Positions 9,318 to 18,934 of a stretch of 64,000 nucleotides of DNA are shown here, in pieces. The notes below the pieces were generated by a model. That model saw only the letters and a list, made by a program, of their open reading frames with translations, made no database searches and was not told where the DNA came from. Both the position numbers and the translations under genes were made by a program. The stretch comes from Bythopirellula polymerisocia (GTDB lineage Bacteria > Planctomycetota > Planctomycetia > Pirellulales > Lacipirellulaceae), in assembly GCF_007860015.1 (NCBI RefSeq), contig NZ_SJPS01000001.1, positions 1 through 64,000 of the forward strand, written 5' to 3'. The stretch's first letter is position 1. Every line of letters begins with the position of its first letter.

Positions 9318-10613
9318 ATGACCCTCCGCACCTGTTGGTCAATTCTCTTGGCATCGATGATTATTCTTCCCTTTGCGGGTTGCAATTCTCAACAAAAATC
9401 GCTCAATGCCGACTCAGCTACTTCGCCTGAGCAGCTAATCGAATACGTGGAAGCTTCCTTGCAGGAGATGCAAGCCTATAGTTTCAACTTAGACGTGCAA
9501 CTCGATGTCACGGCACAGGGAGTCGAACAGAATATGGACTCGAAGTACGACATCAAGATTGAGAAACCCAATCGCTGGGCGATCGTACTTGAGTCGGGCA
9601 CGATGGGTGGTTCTTCGGTCTCCGATGGACAGAATCTCACTTTGTTTTCCAAGATGCTTCAGCGCTACGCAGTAGAACCTCTCGATGAAAGTGCCTTAGC
9701 GATGGATATGCAAAGAGGGTCCAATCAAAACGCCATGCTCCTGGGGGCGGGTACATTCGTTGGTCTTTTTATGGGCGATGACCTCAAAGATTGGCTGCTT
9801 GATGGGGTTTCGGAATCTGACTTTGTCGGCGAGGAAGTGATCGACGGTGCGACTTGCCGAATAGCCAGTTTCCAGCAAGAAAATGGCATGCACTGGAAAA
9901 TTGCCGTCGAAACGGGCCCCATTCCGTTCGTTCGCCAGTTTGTCTTGAAACCTGATTTCTTGAAAACGGCGGTGTCGCAAGCAGGCATGCCCGAGGGCAT
10001 GGAACTGACGCTCAAGCTCCGTTTTGATAATTGGAACACCGACGCCCAATTCGGCGACGAGGTTTTTGTGTTCACTTCCCCGGAGGGGGCGAAGAAAGTC
10101 GATTCCATGTTCTCACAACTTGGCGGCGAGCCAGAGTTGCATCCTTTAGTTGGCGAACAGGCCCCCTCGTTTTCGGCTACGGATTTGGAAAGCCAGACGG
10201 TGCAACTCGATCAGTTCGCAGGTCAGGATGTGGTGATTCTCGATTTTTGGGCGACCTGGTGCGGACCCTGTGTCGATGCGCTCCCAATTATTTCGAGGGT
10301 TGCCAACGAGTTTAAGGACAAACAGGTCGTCTTCTATGCCGTCAACCAAGGGGAGACTGCTGACACGATCCGCGAGTTTCTGAGCAGCGAAGATCTCGAT
10401 GTGCCGGTCTTGCTAGACCAAGAAGGGGCCGTCGGCAGTATGTTTCAAGTAAGTGGAATTCCGCAGACAGTGATCATTGACAAAACAGGCCGGATTCAGG
10501 TTGTCCATGTCGGATTCGGAGGCAATCTTGAGAAGCAACTCACGAAGGAACTAGAAGATATTCTCGCAGGGAAGGACTTGGCCGCCGCCGCACTCGGTGA
10601 GCAGGAACCCTAG
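9318..10613 (+). CDS. Lipoprotein with N-terminal LolA-like domain and C-terminal TlpA-type thioredoxin
   Basis: This protein has 431 residues. The N-terminus has a lipoprotein signal with lipobox FAGC (Cys22). Residues ~35-260 look like the beta-rich LolA/LppX-like (DUF2092-type) lipoprotein region: predicted strands, SPEQLIEYVEASLQEMQ, and the long repeated strand pattern through FKLKFDNW-like segments. Residues ~285-415 are a TlpA/ResA thioredoxin with WCGPC (Trp314, Cys315, Cys318) and the cis-proline loop GIPQTVIID. Such proteins reduce disulfides or deliver reducing power on the outer side of the cytoplasmic membrane. The fusion of a lipid-carrier-like domain to TlpA is found in planctomycetes, but the role is not settled. 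It appears monocistronic. Confidence 0.85.
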   Translation: MTLRTCWSILLASMIILPFAGCNSQQKSLNADSATSPEQLIEYVEASLQEMQAYSFNLDVQLDVTAQGVEQNMDSKYDIKIEKPNRWAIVLESGTMGGSSVSDGQNLTLFSKMLQRYAVEPLDESALAMDMQRGSNQNAMLLGAGTFVGLFMGDDLKDWLLDGVSESDFVGEEVIDGATCRIASFQQENGMHWKIAVETGPIPFVRQFVLKPDFLKTAVSQAGMPEGMELTLKLRFDNWNTDAQFGDEVFVFTSPEGAKKVDSMFSQLGGEPELHPLVGEQAPSFSATDLESQTVQLDQFAGQDVVILDFWATWCGPCVDALPIISRVANEFKDKQVVFYAVNQGETADTIREFLSSEDLDVPVLLDQEGAVGSMFQVSGIPQTVIIDKTGRIQVVHVGFGGNLEKQLTKELEDILAGKDLAAAALGEQEP

Positions 10614-10637
10614 CCCGTGAGGCACGCACTCTGGGAA

Positions 10638-11096
10638 CTACTTCGCGGGCAACTCTATTGCTGGCCAGACATTGACTCCTGCTGTGACTTCTTTTGTGAT
10701 TCCCGAAGTATCAGGATTGGCATAGCGACTCGGAAGTAAGTTTCTGCCATCGCGAATACTTTCTTCGCCACTGCGACGAGGGGCCCGCAATTCGACAGTG
10801 ATCGCATATTTGCCGGGCTGTGCTCCGTCGCCACCTTTCAACGTCGTTACGCTAAACTGGCCTTGCTCGTCGGTTGTCGCCTGAGGTTGAGGAAGTTCTG
10901 CTGCTTGGCCCCCTAATGGATGCAATACCACTCGGGCTTCAGCAATTGGCTTACCTGATTGAAGCAAGGTGCCATGAATCGGCGCGAGCTCAGGACTTTT
11001 GGTCTCGCAACCGAGCAAGATACCCAGCAATAAGGCAAACAAGCCGCATCTGCCGAGAGCACAATGAAAGCAATACTCCGTTCCCTGGGATCTCAT
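10638..11096 (-). CDS. Small lipoprotein with carboxypeptidase-regulatory/transthyretin-like fold
   Basis: This is a 152-residue protein. A hydrophobic N-terminus ends in LLGC (lipobox, Cys at about residue 29). The remainder begins [21 protein letters not shown] and contains [24 protein letters not shown]: the planctomycete version of the carboxypeptidase-regulatory-like beta-sandwich. It is immediately downstream of a DUF1559 gene on the same strand, with overlapping ends (11093-11096), so the two are surely co-transcribed. The same gene pair recurs at 46193/47433. A surface-exposed structural role is inferred only from the signal and fold; no enzymatic motif is visible. Confidence 0.75.
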   Translation of the reverse strand: MRSQGTEYCFHCALGRCGLFALLLGILLGCETKSPELAPIHGTLLQSGKPIAEARVVLHPLGGQAAELPQPQATTDEQGQFSVTTLKGGDGAQPGKYAITVELRAPRRSGEESIRDGRNLLPSRYANPDTSGITKEVTAGVNVWPAIELPAK

Positions 11097-12094
11097 TCCG
11101 TGCTAGTTTCTCCACCTGCACGAGTTACCATGTCAGCCAGAGTTTTCAATGAAATGCTTTCGCTCAGAAACCGCACCGAGCCATCGGCATAGGCAAAATT
11201 GGCTCCCCCAGGATGCAAGCTATAGAAACAATGCCCCCACTCATTCGAATTATTGATGGACACCTCTCCAGGAATTATGCCAAATGCGGCCTTCCAAGGA
11301 TTGCGGAGTCCAATTGGATAGGGATTATCCGTCGTGGCCCAGGCGCCACCCCGAGCCCGAATTGGTGGAGATCCAGTGTAATCGACTCCAAATAGCTGGC
11401 GTCCGCGATAAACATCTTCTCGGCCAGCACATTCACCCAAAAGAATACTGTTGGATGTCCCGTCGGAAATCGTGGTCATTCGATTGTGTTGATTGTTTTC
11501 ATATTGCTCGCCTATGACTCCGTCGAGCACGGGATTGGTCGAGCCATCTGAAAGCAAATCATTCGAGTTCACAATTTGCTGGTCTGCGGGGAGCGAGAGA
11601 TTGATGTCGGTGTGTACTCCCGTTGGGGGGAAGTAATCGCCACAGGCCCCTGTCTTGTTGGGAGGTGTGCTCTCAGGTTTATCCTGCAATCGATCTTGAT
11701 CGGGAGTCGAAGGGCATAGGAGCAGTGGCAAAGGGACTTGGGCTATGCTGCGGTTTGGTTCCCGCCACCAATCCTCTTTGAGATCGTAGCCAGCGATGAG
11801 ATTTCCTTGTTCGACAAATGGAAGTACAAAAGGTGCCCAATTGTTTTTGCCACGCGCGGGAGCCACAGGAGTCAGAGTCGCCAAAGGAAACTCCATGTGA
11901 GCACTTTCATAATTCATGAACGCGAGAGCCACTTGCTTAAGATTATTTAGGCACTGACTCCGCCGAGCCGCCTCTCGCGCCGCTTGAATTGCAGGTAGCA
12001 AAAGCCCCACTAGCACGCCAATGATTGCAATCACGACCAATAGTTCGACCAAGGTAAAAGCACATTTATATCGTCTCAAGCGATACCTCAACAT
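11093..12094 (-). CDS. DUF1559-domain pseudopilin-like protein
   Basis: This protein has 333 residues. The ATG at 12094 gives a short basic leader ([11 protein letters not shown]) directly before the type IV pilin-like cleavage and methylation site [22 protein letters not shown], then [20 protein letters not shown], the standard DUF1559 opening. The C-terminus has the family end [23 protein letters not shown]-rich stretch upstream (GGAAAAGAGAG) could serve as ribosome binding site. An in-frame start at 12301 would add 69 residues that break this architecture and overlap the histidine kinase gene. The family is strongly expanded in planctomycetes, is processed by a prepilin peptidase and has no agreed function. 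It is followed by a lipoprotein gene with a 4-base overlap. Confidence 0.88.
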   Translation of the reverse strand: MLRYRLRRYKCAFTLVELLVVIAIIGVLVGLLLPAIQAAREAARRSQCLNNLKQVALAFMNYESAHMEFPLATLTPVAPARGKNNWAPFVLPFVEQGNLIAGYDLKEDWWREPNRSIAQVPLPLLLCPSTPDQDRLQDKPESTPPNKTGACGDYFPPTGVHTDINLSLPADQQIVNSNDLLSDGSTNPVLDGVIGEQYENNQHNRMTTISDGTSNSILLGECAGREDVYRGRQLFGVDYTGSPPIRARGGAWATTDNPYPIGLRNPWKAAFGIIPGEVSINNSNEWGHCFYSLHPGGANFAYADGSVRFLSESISLKTLADMVTRAGGETSTE

Positions 12095-12288
12095 AGGCTT
12101 CGTACTCTCTTTTCCAACGGTGTGCTTCTCATTTCGCCGTATCAAGTACACAATAGATGAATACCCTCGCTTCTGGAGTTTAAGTCCACTGGATATGCTG
12201 GTACATATCTCAATTTGCGACAGGTAGTGTTCGTTTTTTCGACACGCTTGTTTTAATTGCATAGAATTATGCGAGTCATACATCACCC

Positions 12289-13683
12289 GTGAGATCTCCA
12301 CTTCGATATCAGATCATGTTTCCTTTGGTCGGGGTCTCACTCGTTAGCCTGCTAGCGGTTGCGTTGATCGATGCGTATCTTGCTACGACTGAAACACGCT
12401 CGACAATAGACCGTCAGTTGCAAGGAGTAGTTCATGTCCTAGCGACTTCCAATTTTCCACTTACCGACACAGTGCTCCAACAGATGAAGGAATTATCTGG
12501 TGCGGATTTCGTTCTGGCAGACCAACACGGCAATCACCTTTCGACCACATTGCGAGACTCAATTGTTGAACTTCCCGAAAGCAGCCTGAGCGACTCTGGT
12601 CAAAAGGTGGCCCTAGGCCCACAACTCACTGTTGCTGGCAAGCAGTATTTTCATTCCTCAGCGAAATTGCAGAATCGGACGACTAGAGATGGACCGGACA
12701 TGCTCCATACCCTTTTCCCTTGCGATCAATACAATGCAGCTTGGCGAAGAGCCTTCTTACCCCCACTTGTTGTCGGCATCCTGGCCATTGGCGCGGTGGC
12801 AGCAGTTACCCAGTGGATTGCAGGCCGCATTAGCAATTCGCTCGGTGACTTAAGCACGGGAGTTGCTCGATTGGCGCAGGGAGAGTACGTGACTGTCGAA
12901 CTACCTCTCAGGGATGACGAAGTGCGCGACCTGGCACAGTCGATCAATCACACTTCGAATCGATTAGCTGACTACGAACAACAGATTCGCCAAACCGAAC
13001 AAGTCCGCACGGTAGCAATGTTGGGGGCAGGACTTGCTCATGAGATTCGCAACGCCGCGACCGGTTGCCGGTTGGCAATCGACTTGCATGCCGAAAACTG
13101 TGGCACTGTCACAAATGACGATGGATTAGCAGTTGCCAAAGGTCAATTGCAACTGATGGAGAATCGTCTTCAGAGCTTCCTCAAACTCGGCAAGGAAAAC
13201 GAAAGCGTACCCAACGAAGAGGTTGATCTCAATGAGCTTGTCGAAAGCATATTGCCTCTGGTGATTCCAGCGGCCCGGCATGCCAAAGTTCAGATAGACT
13301 GGCGACCCGAAGAGATGCCAATCAAGGTGTTGGCCAACGCCGATACGCTCTCAATGGTGATCGTAAATCTACTACTAAATGCCGTCGAAGCCGCACAACG
13401 ACATTCTGTGAATTCGTATACTCCGCCCCAAGTTCTACTGAGTGTCGGACGATCCTCCGACAATCAGGCAGAACTGCTTGTCTGCGACTCGGGAGATGGC
13501 CCTGCGACAACTATAGCCGAGAATCTGTTCCAGCCGTTTGTTTCTACCAAAGCCGAAGGAGTAGGATTAGGACTGGCCGTAGCAAGCCAAGTTGCTATTG
13601 CTCATGGAGGTAAAATTGATTGGTGCCGCCAAAATGGACAAACGGTATTTCGTTTTAGTGTTCCTTTAATGGAAAAGAGTTGA
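12289..13683 (+). CDS. Membrane sensor histidine kinase
   Basis: This protein has 464 residues and starts at a GTG (12289); an in-frame ATG lies nine codons downstream. One transmembrane helix (residues ~9-30) precedes a periplasmic sensor of ~125 residues. A second helix (~158-176) leads into a HAMP linker (~178-230). The dimerisation box carries the phospho-acceptor His251 in [12 protein letters not shown]. The ATP-binding domain shows an N-box ([13 protein letters not shown]), a G1-like SGDGP and G2 GVGLGLAV. All elements for autophosphorylation are present. Three bases separate it from the response regulator gene downstream, its evident partner. It is divergent from the DUF1559 gene, and the ~195 bases between the two starts must hold both promoters. 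Confidence 0.9.
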   Translation: MRSPLRYQIMFPLVGVSLVSLLAVALIDAYLATTETRSTIDRQLQGVVHVLATSNFPLTDTVLQQMKELSGADFVLADQHGNHLSTTLRDSIVELPESSLSDSGQKVALGPQLTVAGKQYFHSSAKLQNRTTRDGPDMLHTLFPCDQYNAAWRRAFLPPLVVGILAIGAVAAVTQWIAGRISNSLGDLSTGVARLAQGEYVTVELPLRDDEVRDLAQSINHTSNRLADYEQQIRQTEQVRTVAMLGAGLAHEIRNAATGCRLAIDLHAENCGTVTNDDGLAVAKGQLQLMENRLQSFLKLGKENESVPNEEVDLNELVESILPLVIPAARHAKVQIDWRPEEMPIKVLANADTLSMVIVNLLLNAVEAAQRHSVNSYTPPQVLLSVGRSSDNQAELLVCDSGDGPATTIAENLFQPFVSTKAEGVGLGLAVASQVAIAHGGKIDWCRQNGQTVFRFSVPLMEKS

Positions 13684-13686
13684 TCC

Positions 13687-15075
13687 ATGTCCAGAATTCT
13701 TGTTGTCGATGACGAGTCAGCGATCTGCTGGGGAATCAAAGAACTCGTTAAGTCGCTCGGGCACGAAGCGGAAATAGCTGCGTCTGCTGAGCAAGGGTTG
13801 AAGCTGGCCGCGAATTCTAGCTTTGATCTTTTGCTCCTTGATGTCCGACTACCGGGAATCGATGGGCTGACGGCGATGCCACAATATCGGGAACATCTGG
13901 GTATTGCGCCGATCGTGGTGATGACTGCTTTTGGAGACCTGGAGACAGCCGTTCGTGCCGTTCAGAACGGGGCGTATGAGTACCTGCTCAAACCGTTTGA
14001 TTTGGCAGAAGTCCGTGCTACGATCAACCGCGCATTTGCCGCGAATTCCGCGGACAGTTCACCTGGTTGCACAAGGCTAGGCGAAAAGATGGTCGGCGAG
14101 ACGTCCGTGATGCAGGAAGTCTTCAAGCGAATCGCGTTGGCTGCTAGTTCAGATGTTTCTGTTCTGCTGCAGGGTGAGCCTGGCGTTGGCAAGGTGGATG
14201 CTGCCCACGCAATTCACCATCATTCGTCCCGATCCACACATCCATTTGTGGTTGTCAACGCTGGGTCACTAAGTCCAACGATGGTCGAAACGGAACTCTT
14301 CGGACATACGCTTGGCACTTCGTCTAATTCAATTCAAGCACGAAATGGATTGCTCGCTGAGGCCAACGGGGGGACTTTGTTTCTCAACGAAGTTGCAGAG
14401 ATTCCGTTGTCGATCCAAGCAAAGCTCATGCGTGTATTCGACAAGAGCGATGTGTTGCCTGCAGGATCCGATCGAGTGTTCAGCACGAACTTCCGCGTAA
14501 TTTCAGCGACTAGCCGAGATTTGTCCCTCCGAGTCCAGGCAGGTGAATTCCGCCAGGATTTGTATTATCGCCTGAATGGATTCGAAATCACAATCCCTCC
14601 ATTGCGCGAGAGAGTAGACGACATTCTGCTCTTAGCTCAGCACTATGCAAAGACTTTAGGAGGGGTGAATGCTTCTTTTGCAGAGAAGACTCAATTAGAG
14701 CTGACCAAGCGACAGTGGCATGGCAATCTGAGTGAATTGCATGATGCAATTAAGCATGCCATAGCTGAAACAGGGTCGGAAGTTATTCTCCCTTCACATT
14801 TGCCAGAACCCCTCCCTCTTCGGGCAGTAGAGAGCGAATCAACTAATCCCACTGAAACGTTGGAACAACTTGTAAGAAGGCGTGCAGCCGATTTGCTCGG
14901 CGATCCAGCCAGCGAAGGTCTGGTTTATGAAAGGCTTCTGGAAGAGATAGAGCCGACCCTGTTGCAAACTGCCATGGATCGCTTCGCCAATGAATATGCC
15001 CCTGCTGCTCGGGCTCTAGGTTTACATCGCACCACGCTTAAACGCAAACTCGACCAATATGGAATGGCAAAGTAA
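13687..15075 (+). CDS. NtrC-like response regulator with degenerate sigma-54 interaction motif
   Basis: This protein has 462 residues: a receiver domain with Asp8/Asp9, Asp52 (LLLLDVRLP), Thr80 and Lys102; an AAA+ domain at ~135-375; and a C-terminal Fis-type HTH (AARALGLHRTTLKRKL). Walker A is present (GEPGVGKV, residues 163-170). However, where activators have GAFTGA after ELFGH, this protein reads GTSSNS (210-215). The Walker B/GTLFLDE position reads LFLNEV (231-236), losing the usual Asp. The arginine-rich sensor part (FRQDLYYRLNGF, PPLRER) is normal. GAFTGA contacts sigma-54, so this regulator probably does not activate sigma-54 promoters in the usual way. It may act through DNA binding on sigma-70 promoters, as known for other GAFTGA-less relatives such as TyrR and HupR. 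Confidence 0.9.
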   Translation: MSRILVVDDESAICWGIKELVKSLGHEAEIAASAEQGLKLAANSSFDLLLLDVRLPGIDGLTAMPQYREHLGIAPIVVMTAFGDLETAVRAVQNGAYEYLLKPFDLAEVRATINRAFAANSADSSPGCTRLGEKMVGETSVMQEVFKRIALAASSDVSVLLQGEPGVGKVDAAHAIHHHSSRSTHPFVVVNAGSLSPTMVETELFGHTLGTSSNSIQARNGLLAEANGGTLFLNEVAEIPLSIQAKLMRVFDKSDVLPAGSDRVFSTNFRVISATSRDLSLRVQAGEFRQDLYYRLNGFEITIPPLRERVDDILLLAQHYAKTLGGVNASFAEKTQLELTKRQWHGNLSELHDAIKHAIAETGSEVILPSHLPEPLPLRAVESESTNPTETLEQLVRRRAADLLGDPASEGLVYERLLEEIEPTLLQTAMDRFANEYAPAARALGLHRTTLKRKLDQYGMAK

Positions 15076-15094
15076 AGCCGCTTAGCGATTCAAC

Positions 15095-15838
15095 TCAACC
15101 AAGCGCAATTGCACGCGCCAGAGGTTGCAACACGGATTCAACCGCATAATTGTCTACCACATGGCAGCACACCTCTTGCAGACGCTTGAGTACATCGGGG
15201 TAGGTTATTCCATTGGCCAAGCTTCCGTAGTGCCGCGCAGTGACGTACACGCTCAGTTGTTCTTCTTGGAATTCGCCTGTGCGAATCTGATAGGCGTTGG
15301 TTCGCGATTCGACACTCAACCGACATTGCAGCCGACACTCGTCATCCAGGGCAATCGTAATATTTGGTTCGTGGCTGATGATGGTCGCCCCTGGAAGCGA
15401 TCCCAAACCTTCCATGGCCGGGCAAACACCTAGTGCCTCGGCGACGAGATGGTTGTGATTGCCCCGATAGTTGAAGTCGAATCCCATCATCAGATCGAGG
15501 GCTTCGCAATCAAGTGGGCTGACGGTCAGACCGTAGGGGGCAATCTCAAGAATGCGGCGATGCTGCTCCCAAGCGTCCTCAGCGCTCTCTGGGTTCACAT
15601 ACCCGGAGGAAATCCGTCGCGGTTCGACTGCACACCAGCGATGATTGCCGCGATCCTTGTCCTCTTCAAGCACGAAGTCACGTTTGTCCCGAGAGTAGAA
15701 ATTCCGCATCTCGGGATAAGATTTTTGTAACTGCTCGAAGAAGTGCAACACCGTTTCCCGATTACTCGGGAGCTCCATCTCGGTGCTGAGATTCATGTTG
15801 ATGTAATAGTCATCGGCGAGCGATTGATATGCATTCAT
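15095..15838 (-). CDS. Conserved hypothetical protein
   Basis: This 247-residue soluble protein was not assigned to a family. ATG 15838 (MNAYQSLADDYYINMNL) is chosen; a start at 15877 would add 13 residues of low-complexity sequence. It contains FDFNYRGNHNHLVAEALG and YVTARHYGSLANGITYPDVLKRL, and a block rich in conserved-looking Asp, His and Arg (FVLEEDKDRGNHRWCAVEPRR). There is no signal peptide or membrane helix. It is convergent with the response-regulator gene (19-base gap) and has no operon partner. Composition and codon use match the neighbours, so it is very likely a real gene. Confidence 0.75.
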   Translation of the reverse strand: MNAYQSLADDYYINMNLSTEMELPSNRETVLHFFEQLQKSYPEMRNFYSRDKRDFVLEEDKDRGNHRWCAVEPRRISSGYVNPESAEDAWEQHRRILEIAPYGLTVSPLDCEALDLMMGFDFNYRGNHNHLVAEALGVCPAMEGLGSLPGATIISHEPNITIALDDECRLQCRLSVESRTNAYQIRTGEFQEEQLSVYVTARHYGSLANGITYPDVLKRLQEVCCHVVDNYAVESVLQPLARAIALG

Positions 15839-16006
15839 CTTTGTGCGGCGACCTGGGTGAGCTCGACTAGGAAGCATTGGGCCATCGTGGCCGACAGCAT
15901 TGGCTGATTTTTTCCGTCAGTCCTAGCTACTTACAGTATAGAAAGCGATCAACAAGGATTAAACCCCGTGGCTCAGGAAGACTGCAAAGTCAACTTATAC
16001 CTACAA

Positions 16007-16089
16007 TTCAATGACCAATTTCGAAGGTCCGATGACTAAAGGGTCAAATTTCCGGCCTGAGAATTGGTCTTTGGGCCTTGGTCATTGGA
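16007..16089. repeat. Imperfect palindrome in the 15.8-16.2 kb intergenic region
   Basis: CAATGACCAA at 16009-16018 is complementary to TTGGTCATTG at 16078-16087. A second inner inverted pair (CCAATT / AATTGG) lies between them. The long spacing makes a terminator unlikely. It resembles short AATGACCAAT-type intergenic palindromes. The rest of this ~350-base gap shows no gene. Confidence 0.4.
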
Positions 16090-16189
16090 CATTTTCTATG
16101 AGGTTTCTCAGCCTCTCGCCAAGCTTTCGTGAGCGGGCTTATAATGGCCCCAGGTCACTTCCTGTCTTTTTTTCTTGCGGAGAAAACCG

Positions 16190-16738
16190 ATGCTAAAATC
16201 ATTCGACTCGGCACTTGGTTTCATGGCTTTCTTCATCGACCGTGGTGAGGTTCTCGCGATTACGTTTGGACATCCTACAGGCGCTGTCGCGCGCGAGTCG
16301 CTCCATAAGCTCCTTGCCAGTTCTGGGATTCCCACGAGCGACGCCAACGCTGATTCCGTGGAAGATAGTTTTCTTGCCGAGCAGCTCGAAGAACGGCTCA
16401 CGTGCTTTGCAAAGGGAGAAGCGGTCGACTTTGACGACTTGCCAATCTCACTTGCTGGACTAACTCGCTTTCAGAGACTCGTCGTTGCAGCTTGCCGAGC
16501 TATACCATGGGGAGAGACCCTTACGTATGGAGAACTGGCAGAATCGGTAGGTCACCCGGGGGCTGCGCGGGCCGTCGGATCAGTAATGTCCAGCAACCGA
16601 ATTCCTCTGGTCATCCCCTGCCACCGCGTGCTCGCATCTGGAGGCCGTCTGGGAGGCTACTCGGCTCCGCAAGGACTCGCCATGAAGGAACGGTTGTTAG
16701 AAGCGGAACAAGCAGCACTCGCGGAGCTTGCCCAATAA
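16190..16738 (+). CDS. ogt: Methylated-DNA--protein-cysteine S-methyltransferase
   Basis: This 182-residue suicide enzyme transfers alkyl groups from O6-alkylguanine (and O4-alkylthymine) to its own cysteine. The active-site block IPLVIPCHRVLASGG contains Cys144 in PCHRV. The preceding helix-turn-helix region LTYGELAESVGHPGAARAVG and the Asn of SSNRIP are typical. The trailing GGYSAPQGLAMKERLLEAE completes the C-terminal domain. ATG 16190 is used because GGAG lies ~8 bases upstream; a TTG at 16175 would overlap that ribosome binding site. It is a cytoplasmic protein with no Ada-like DNA-binding or AlkA domain. It is monocistronic, 46 bases before the next gene. Confidence 0.93.
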   Translation: MLKSFDSALGFMAFFIDRGEVLAITFGHPTGAVARESLHKLLASSGIPTSDANADSVEDSFLAEQLEERLTCFAKGEAVDFDDLPISLAGLTRFQRLVVAACRAIPWGETLTYGELAESVGHPGAARAVGSVMSSNRIPLVIPCHRVLASGGRLGGYSAPQGLAMKERLLEAEQAALAELAQ

Positions 16739-16784
16739 CCAGTTTTCTGCTGCCCTTTTTGAAGGTCTCTGCTAAGATGGAGCT

Positions 16785-17450
16785 ATGGCAGAACCCCTGG
16801 TCAACATCGGTGAAGTGATCGTCCATGGGATCGTGTTCGATCCCAAAAATGGGGAGCGACTCCGCACTATGGATCTCAATAAGCTGCTCGAGTCGATCCC
16901 CCGCCTCTTTGAATTGCTTGAAGAACGCCAAATCGAATACGTTCTCGTGGGTGGCATCGCCATGCTGGTGTACGTTGAGGGCCGCAACACCCAGGACATC
17001 GACTTGATAGTCGCCCGTAAGGATCTGGAGAAATTGCCCGAAGTTACCATCTACGATGACAATCTAGAATTCGCCAGGGGCACTTTTGGCGAACTACCCG
17101 TTGACTTTCTCTTCACTCGAAACAAGTTGTTCAGCAAGGTTTGTGAAGAGTTTACCAAGAATGAGACCTTCGTTGAGCGGCAAGTTCCATGCGCTACCGT
17201 CGAAGGGATCGTGTTACTCAAGCTCTTTGCATTACCTTCTCTCTATCGGCAAGGGAGATTCGAGAAAGTAGACATTTATCAAAACGATATCCTCCGCCTT
17301 ATCCGCGAGCATCGCCCCGCCACGGCTCCTCTCATGAAAGAGCTTTCGCAGCACATGCTGCCAAGCGATATCGAAGAACTTGAAAAGATTCTCCTGCAGA
17401 TCGAAGATGAAATCGCCGCGTCCAAGCAGCGATTTCGCGGAACAGAGTGA
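16785..17450 (+). CDS. Nucleotidyltransferase-fold protein (DUF6036/AbiEii-like)
   Basis: This protein has 221 residues. The polymerase-beta-type nucleotidyltransferase signature is visible: VLVGGIAM (Gly56-Gly57), then NTQDIDLIV with Asp71 and Asp73 as the metal pair. A later acidic/Leu-rich stretch (VEGIVLLKLFALPSLY) matches the C-terminal helical part seen in AbiEii and related toxins. It could start instead at ATG 16869 (MDLNKLLESI), which begins exactly at the domain; GGAG sits very close to the 16785 ATG. No AbiEi-type antitoxin gene is adjacent, so a toxin-antitoxin role is not supported. Stand-alone nucleotidyltransferases of this kind are common and unexplained. Confidence 0.72.
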   Translation: MAEPLVNIGEVIVHGIVFDPKNGERLRTMDLNKLLESIPRLFELLEERQIEYVLVGGIAMLVYVEGRNTQDIDLIVARKDLEKLPEVTIYDDNLEFARGTFGELPVDFLFTRNKLFSKVCEEFTKNETFVERQVPCATVEGIVLLKLFALPSLYRQGRFEKVDIYQNDILRLIREHRPATAPLMKELSQHMLPSDIEELEKILLQIEDEIAASKQRFRGTE

Positions 17451-17460
17451 AGATTTTAGA

Positions 17461-18735
17461 ATGCGCATCAAACGACTTTTTCACGTGCACTTAGCTGCGC
17501 TGCTGTTTCTCTCTGCGGCTCCGTGCTGCGAAGCGCTGACGATCAATCTGCAATATCCTGGTAGCCCCCTATTTTCAGCGACACTCGACCCACTCGCTAA
17601 AGCGGCGATCAATGCAGCCGCCAGCGACCTCTCAACGGCAATTACTACTTCGCTCAACTCTGTCTCTCCTGACTTCTATTCAGGCTCCAGCGGTGGAGCA
17701 AACGTCACACTCGGGTTCGAGTTTAATTACCGAAATCCAGTTACCGACGCTCAGACCGTCATTTCCAATGCAACAATCTCGGCCAATGCCGTCAACATCT
17801 TCGTTGGCGCGCGCTCCTTGGGCGGGAACACACTTGGAGTCAGCTCCCCCGGGTTCGTGCAACTCGATAATTCGCAATTCTCGGGCGGCGGCAATTCCGG
17901 TGGGTGGCTCGGTGCGGTGGCGATCGCCGAGTCGAAGGCTGAGACGGCCTATAAGCGAGGTGGTGGTCCGATCGTAGAAACAGCAAAGGGCAGTGCCTCA
18001 CTTGGCAATGTGACGGCCAATATCAACGTCGACTTCGGTATCACGTATGGCAGCCTCGCTCTCGATTGGGACGGAGACAACAATGGCGCAAAGGATTCCG
18101 ACGCCCAGTTGAGCAACTTCTGGCACTTTAATCACACAACCGCTGTCGCTGCTGGAAAGAACGATCTCTATTCGGTAGCCCTCCATGAAATAATGCACTC
18201 ACTGGGGATCGGTACTTCCTCGACTTGGAATGCCGTAAAGTCAGGAACCAGTTGGACAGGTGCACAAGTACTGGCGATTACCGGCAGCGGGGCCAATCTC
18301 ATCAATTCGGCGGGAGACCACGCGGCATCGGGATTGATGAGCCGCCGTATCAGCGATGGTGCCCAGCAGGAAGTGGTCATAGATCCGACGATCACTACGG
18401 GCACACGTAAATCGCTCACGGAACTCGATCTGGCATTCTTGCGCGACATTGGCCATACGACCATCATCCCGAGTTTCCCTTCCACACCCGGCGACTTCGA
18501 TGGTGATGGCGACGTCGATGGCACGGATCTGCAAACCTGGCGCAACTCATTTGCAGCCACTGCCAATGGCGACGCCGACAGCGACAACGACTCCGACGGC
18601 CGCGATTTTCTCATCTGGCAGCGCAACTATACTGGAGCGACTTCCTTCGTCGCCGTACCTGAACCCGGCGCATGCGTTCTCATTCTCACGATAGCGCTAA
18701 CCCTCCCGCGTCGCAAACTGTTCCACACTCGTTAA
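17461..18735 (+). CDS. NF038122-type metalloprotease with dockerin-like stretch and PEP-CTERM anchor
   Basis: This is a 424-residue exported protein. A signal peptide (residues 1-~26, ending CCEA) precedes a matrixin-like domain with the zinc motif HEIMHSLG (His242, Glu243, His246). The third ligand of the HExxHxxGxxH form is not obvious, as is usual in this PEP-CTERM protease group. The C-terminus has a Ca-binding dockerin-like pair (DFDGDGDVDGTDL; DSDNDSDGRDFLIW), followed by VPEPG, a hydrophobic helix and basic residues: the PEP-CTERM exosortase signal. ATG 17461 is chosen because it starts the signal peptide. It overlaps nothing and begins ten bases after the nucleotidyltransferase stop. 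Confidence 0.85.
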   Translation: MRIKRLFHVHLAALLFLSAAPCCEALTINLQYPGSPLFSATLDPLAKAAINAAASDLSTAITTSLNSVSPDFYSGSSGGANVTLGFEFNYRNPVTDAQTVISNATISANAVNIFVGARSLGGNTLGVSSPGFVQLDNSQFSGGGNSGGWLGAVAIAESKAETAYKRGGGPIVETAKGSASLGNVTANINVDFGITYGSLALDWDGDNNGAKDSDAQLSNFWHFNHTTAVAAGKNDLYSVALHEIMHSLGIGTSSTWNAVKSGTSWTGAQVLAITGSGANLINSAGDHAASGLMSRRISDGAQQEVVIDPTITTGTRKSLTELDLAFLRDIGHTTIIPSFPSTPGDFDGDGDVDGTDLQTWRNSFAATANGDADSDNDSDGRDFLIWQRNYTGATSFVAVPEPGACVLILTIALTLPRRKLFHTR

Positions 18736-18934
18736 CCGCGATAGAAATCGCCAGAGAAGGTGTACGTACGGTACCCAACCGGGAATAACGAAGTATGCGC
18801 AAATGCATGACGGGCGTTAGCAAAATCAATATTGCGAAACTCTGGACCTCGTTTCATGTCCAATTTGCTTGCAGCCGCCTGCTTGGAGCAGTTATGCTAC
18901 ATGCTGGATTTGAATTAAAACTGGGGAGCAGAAT

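Noticed and set aside
16785-17450. A type IV toxin-antitoxin pair
   Set aside because: Only the nucleotidyltransferase is present; no AbiEi-like or other antitoxin gene is adjacent.
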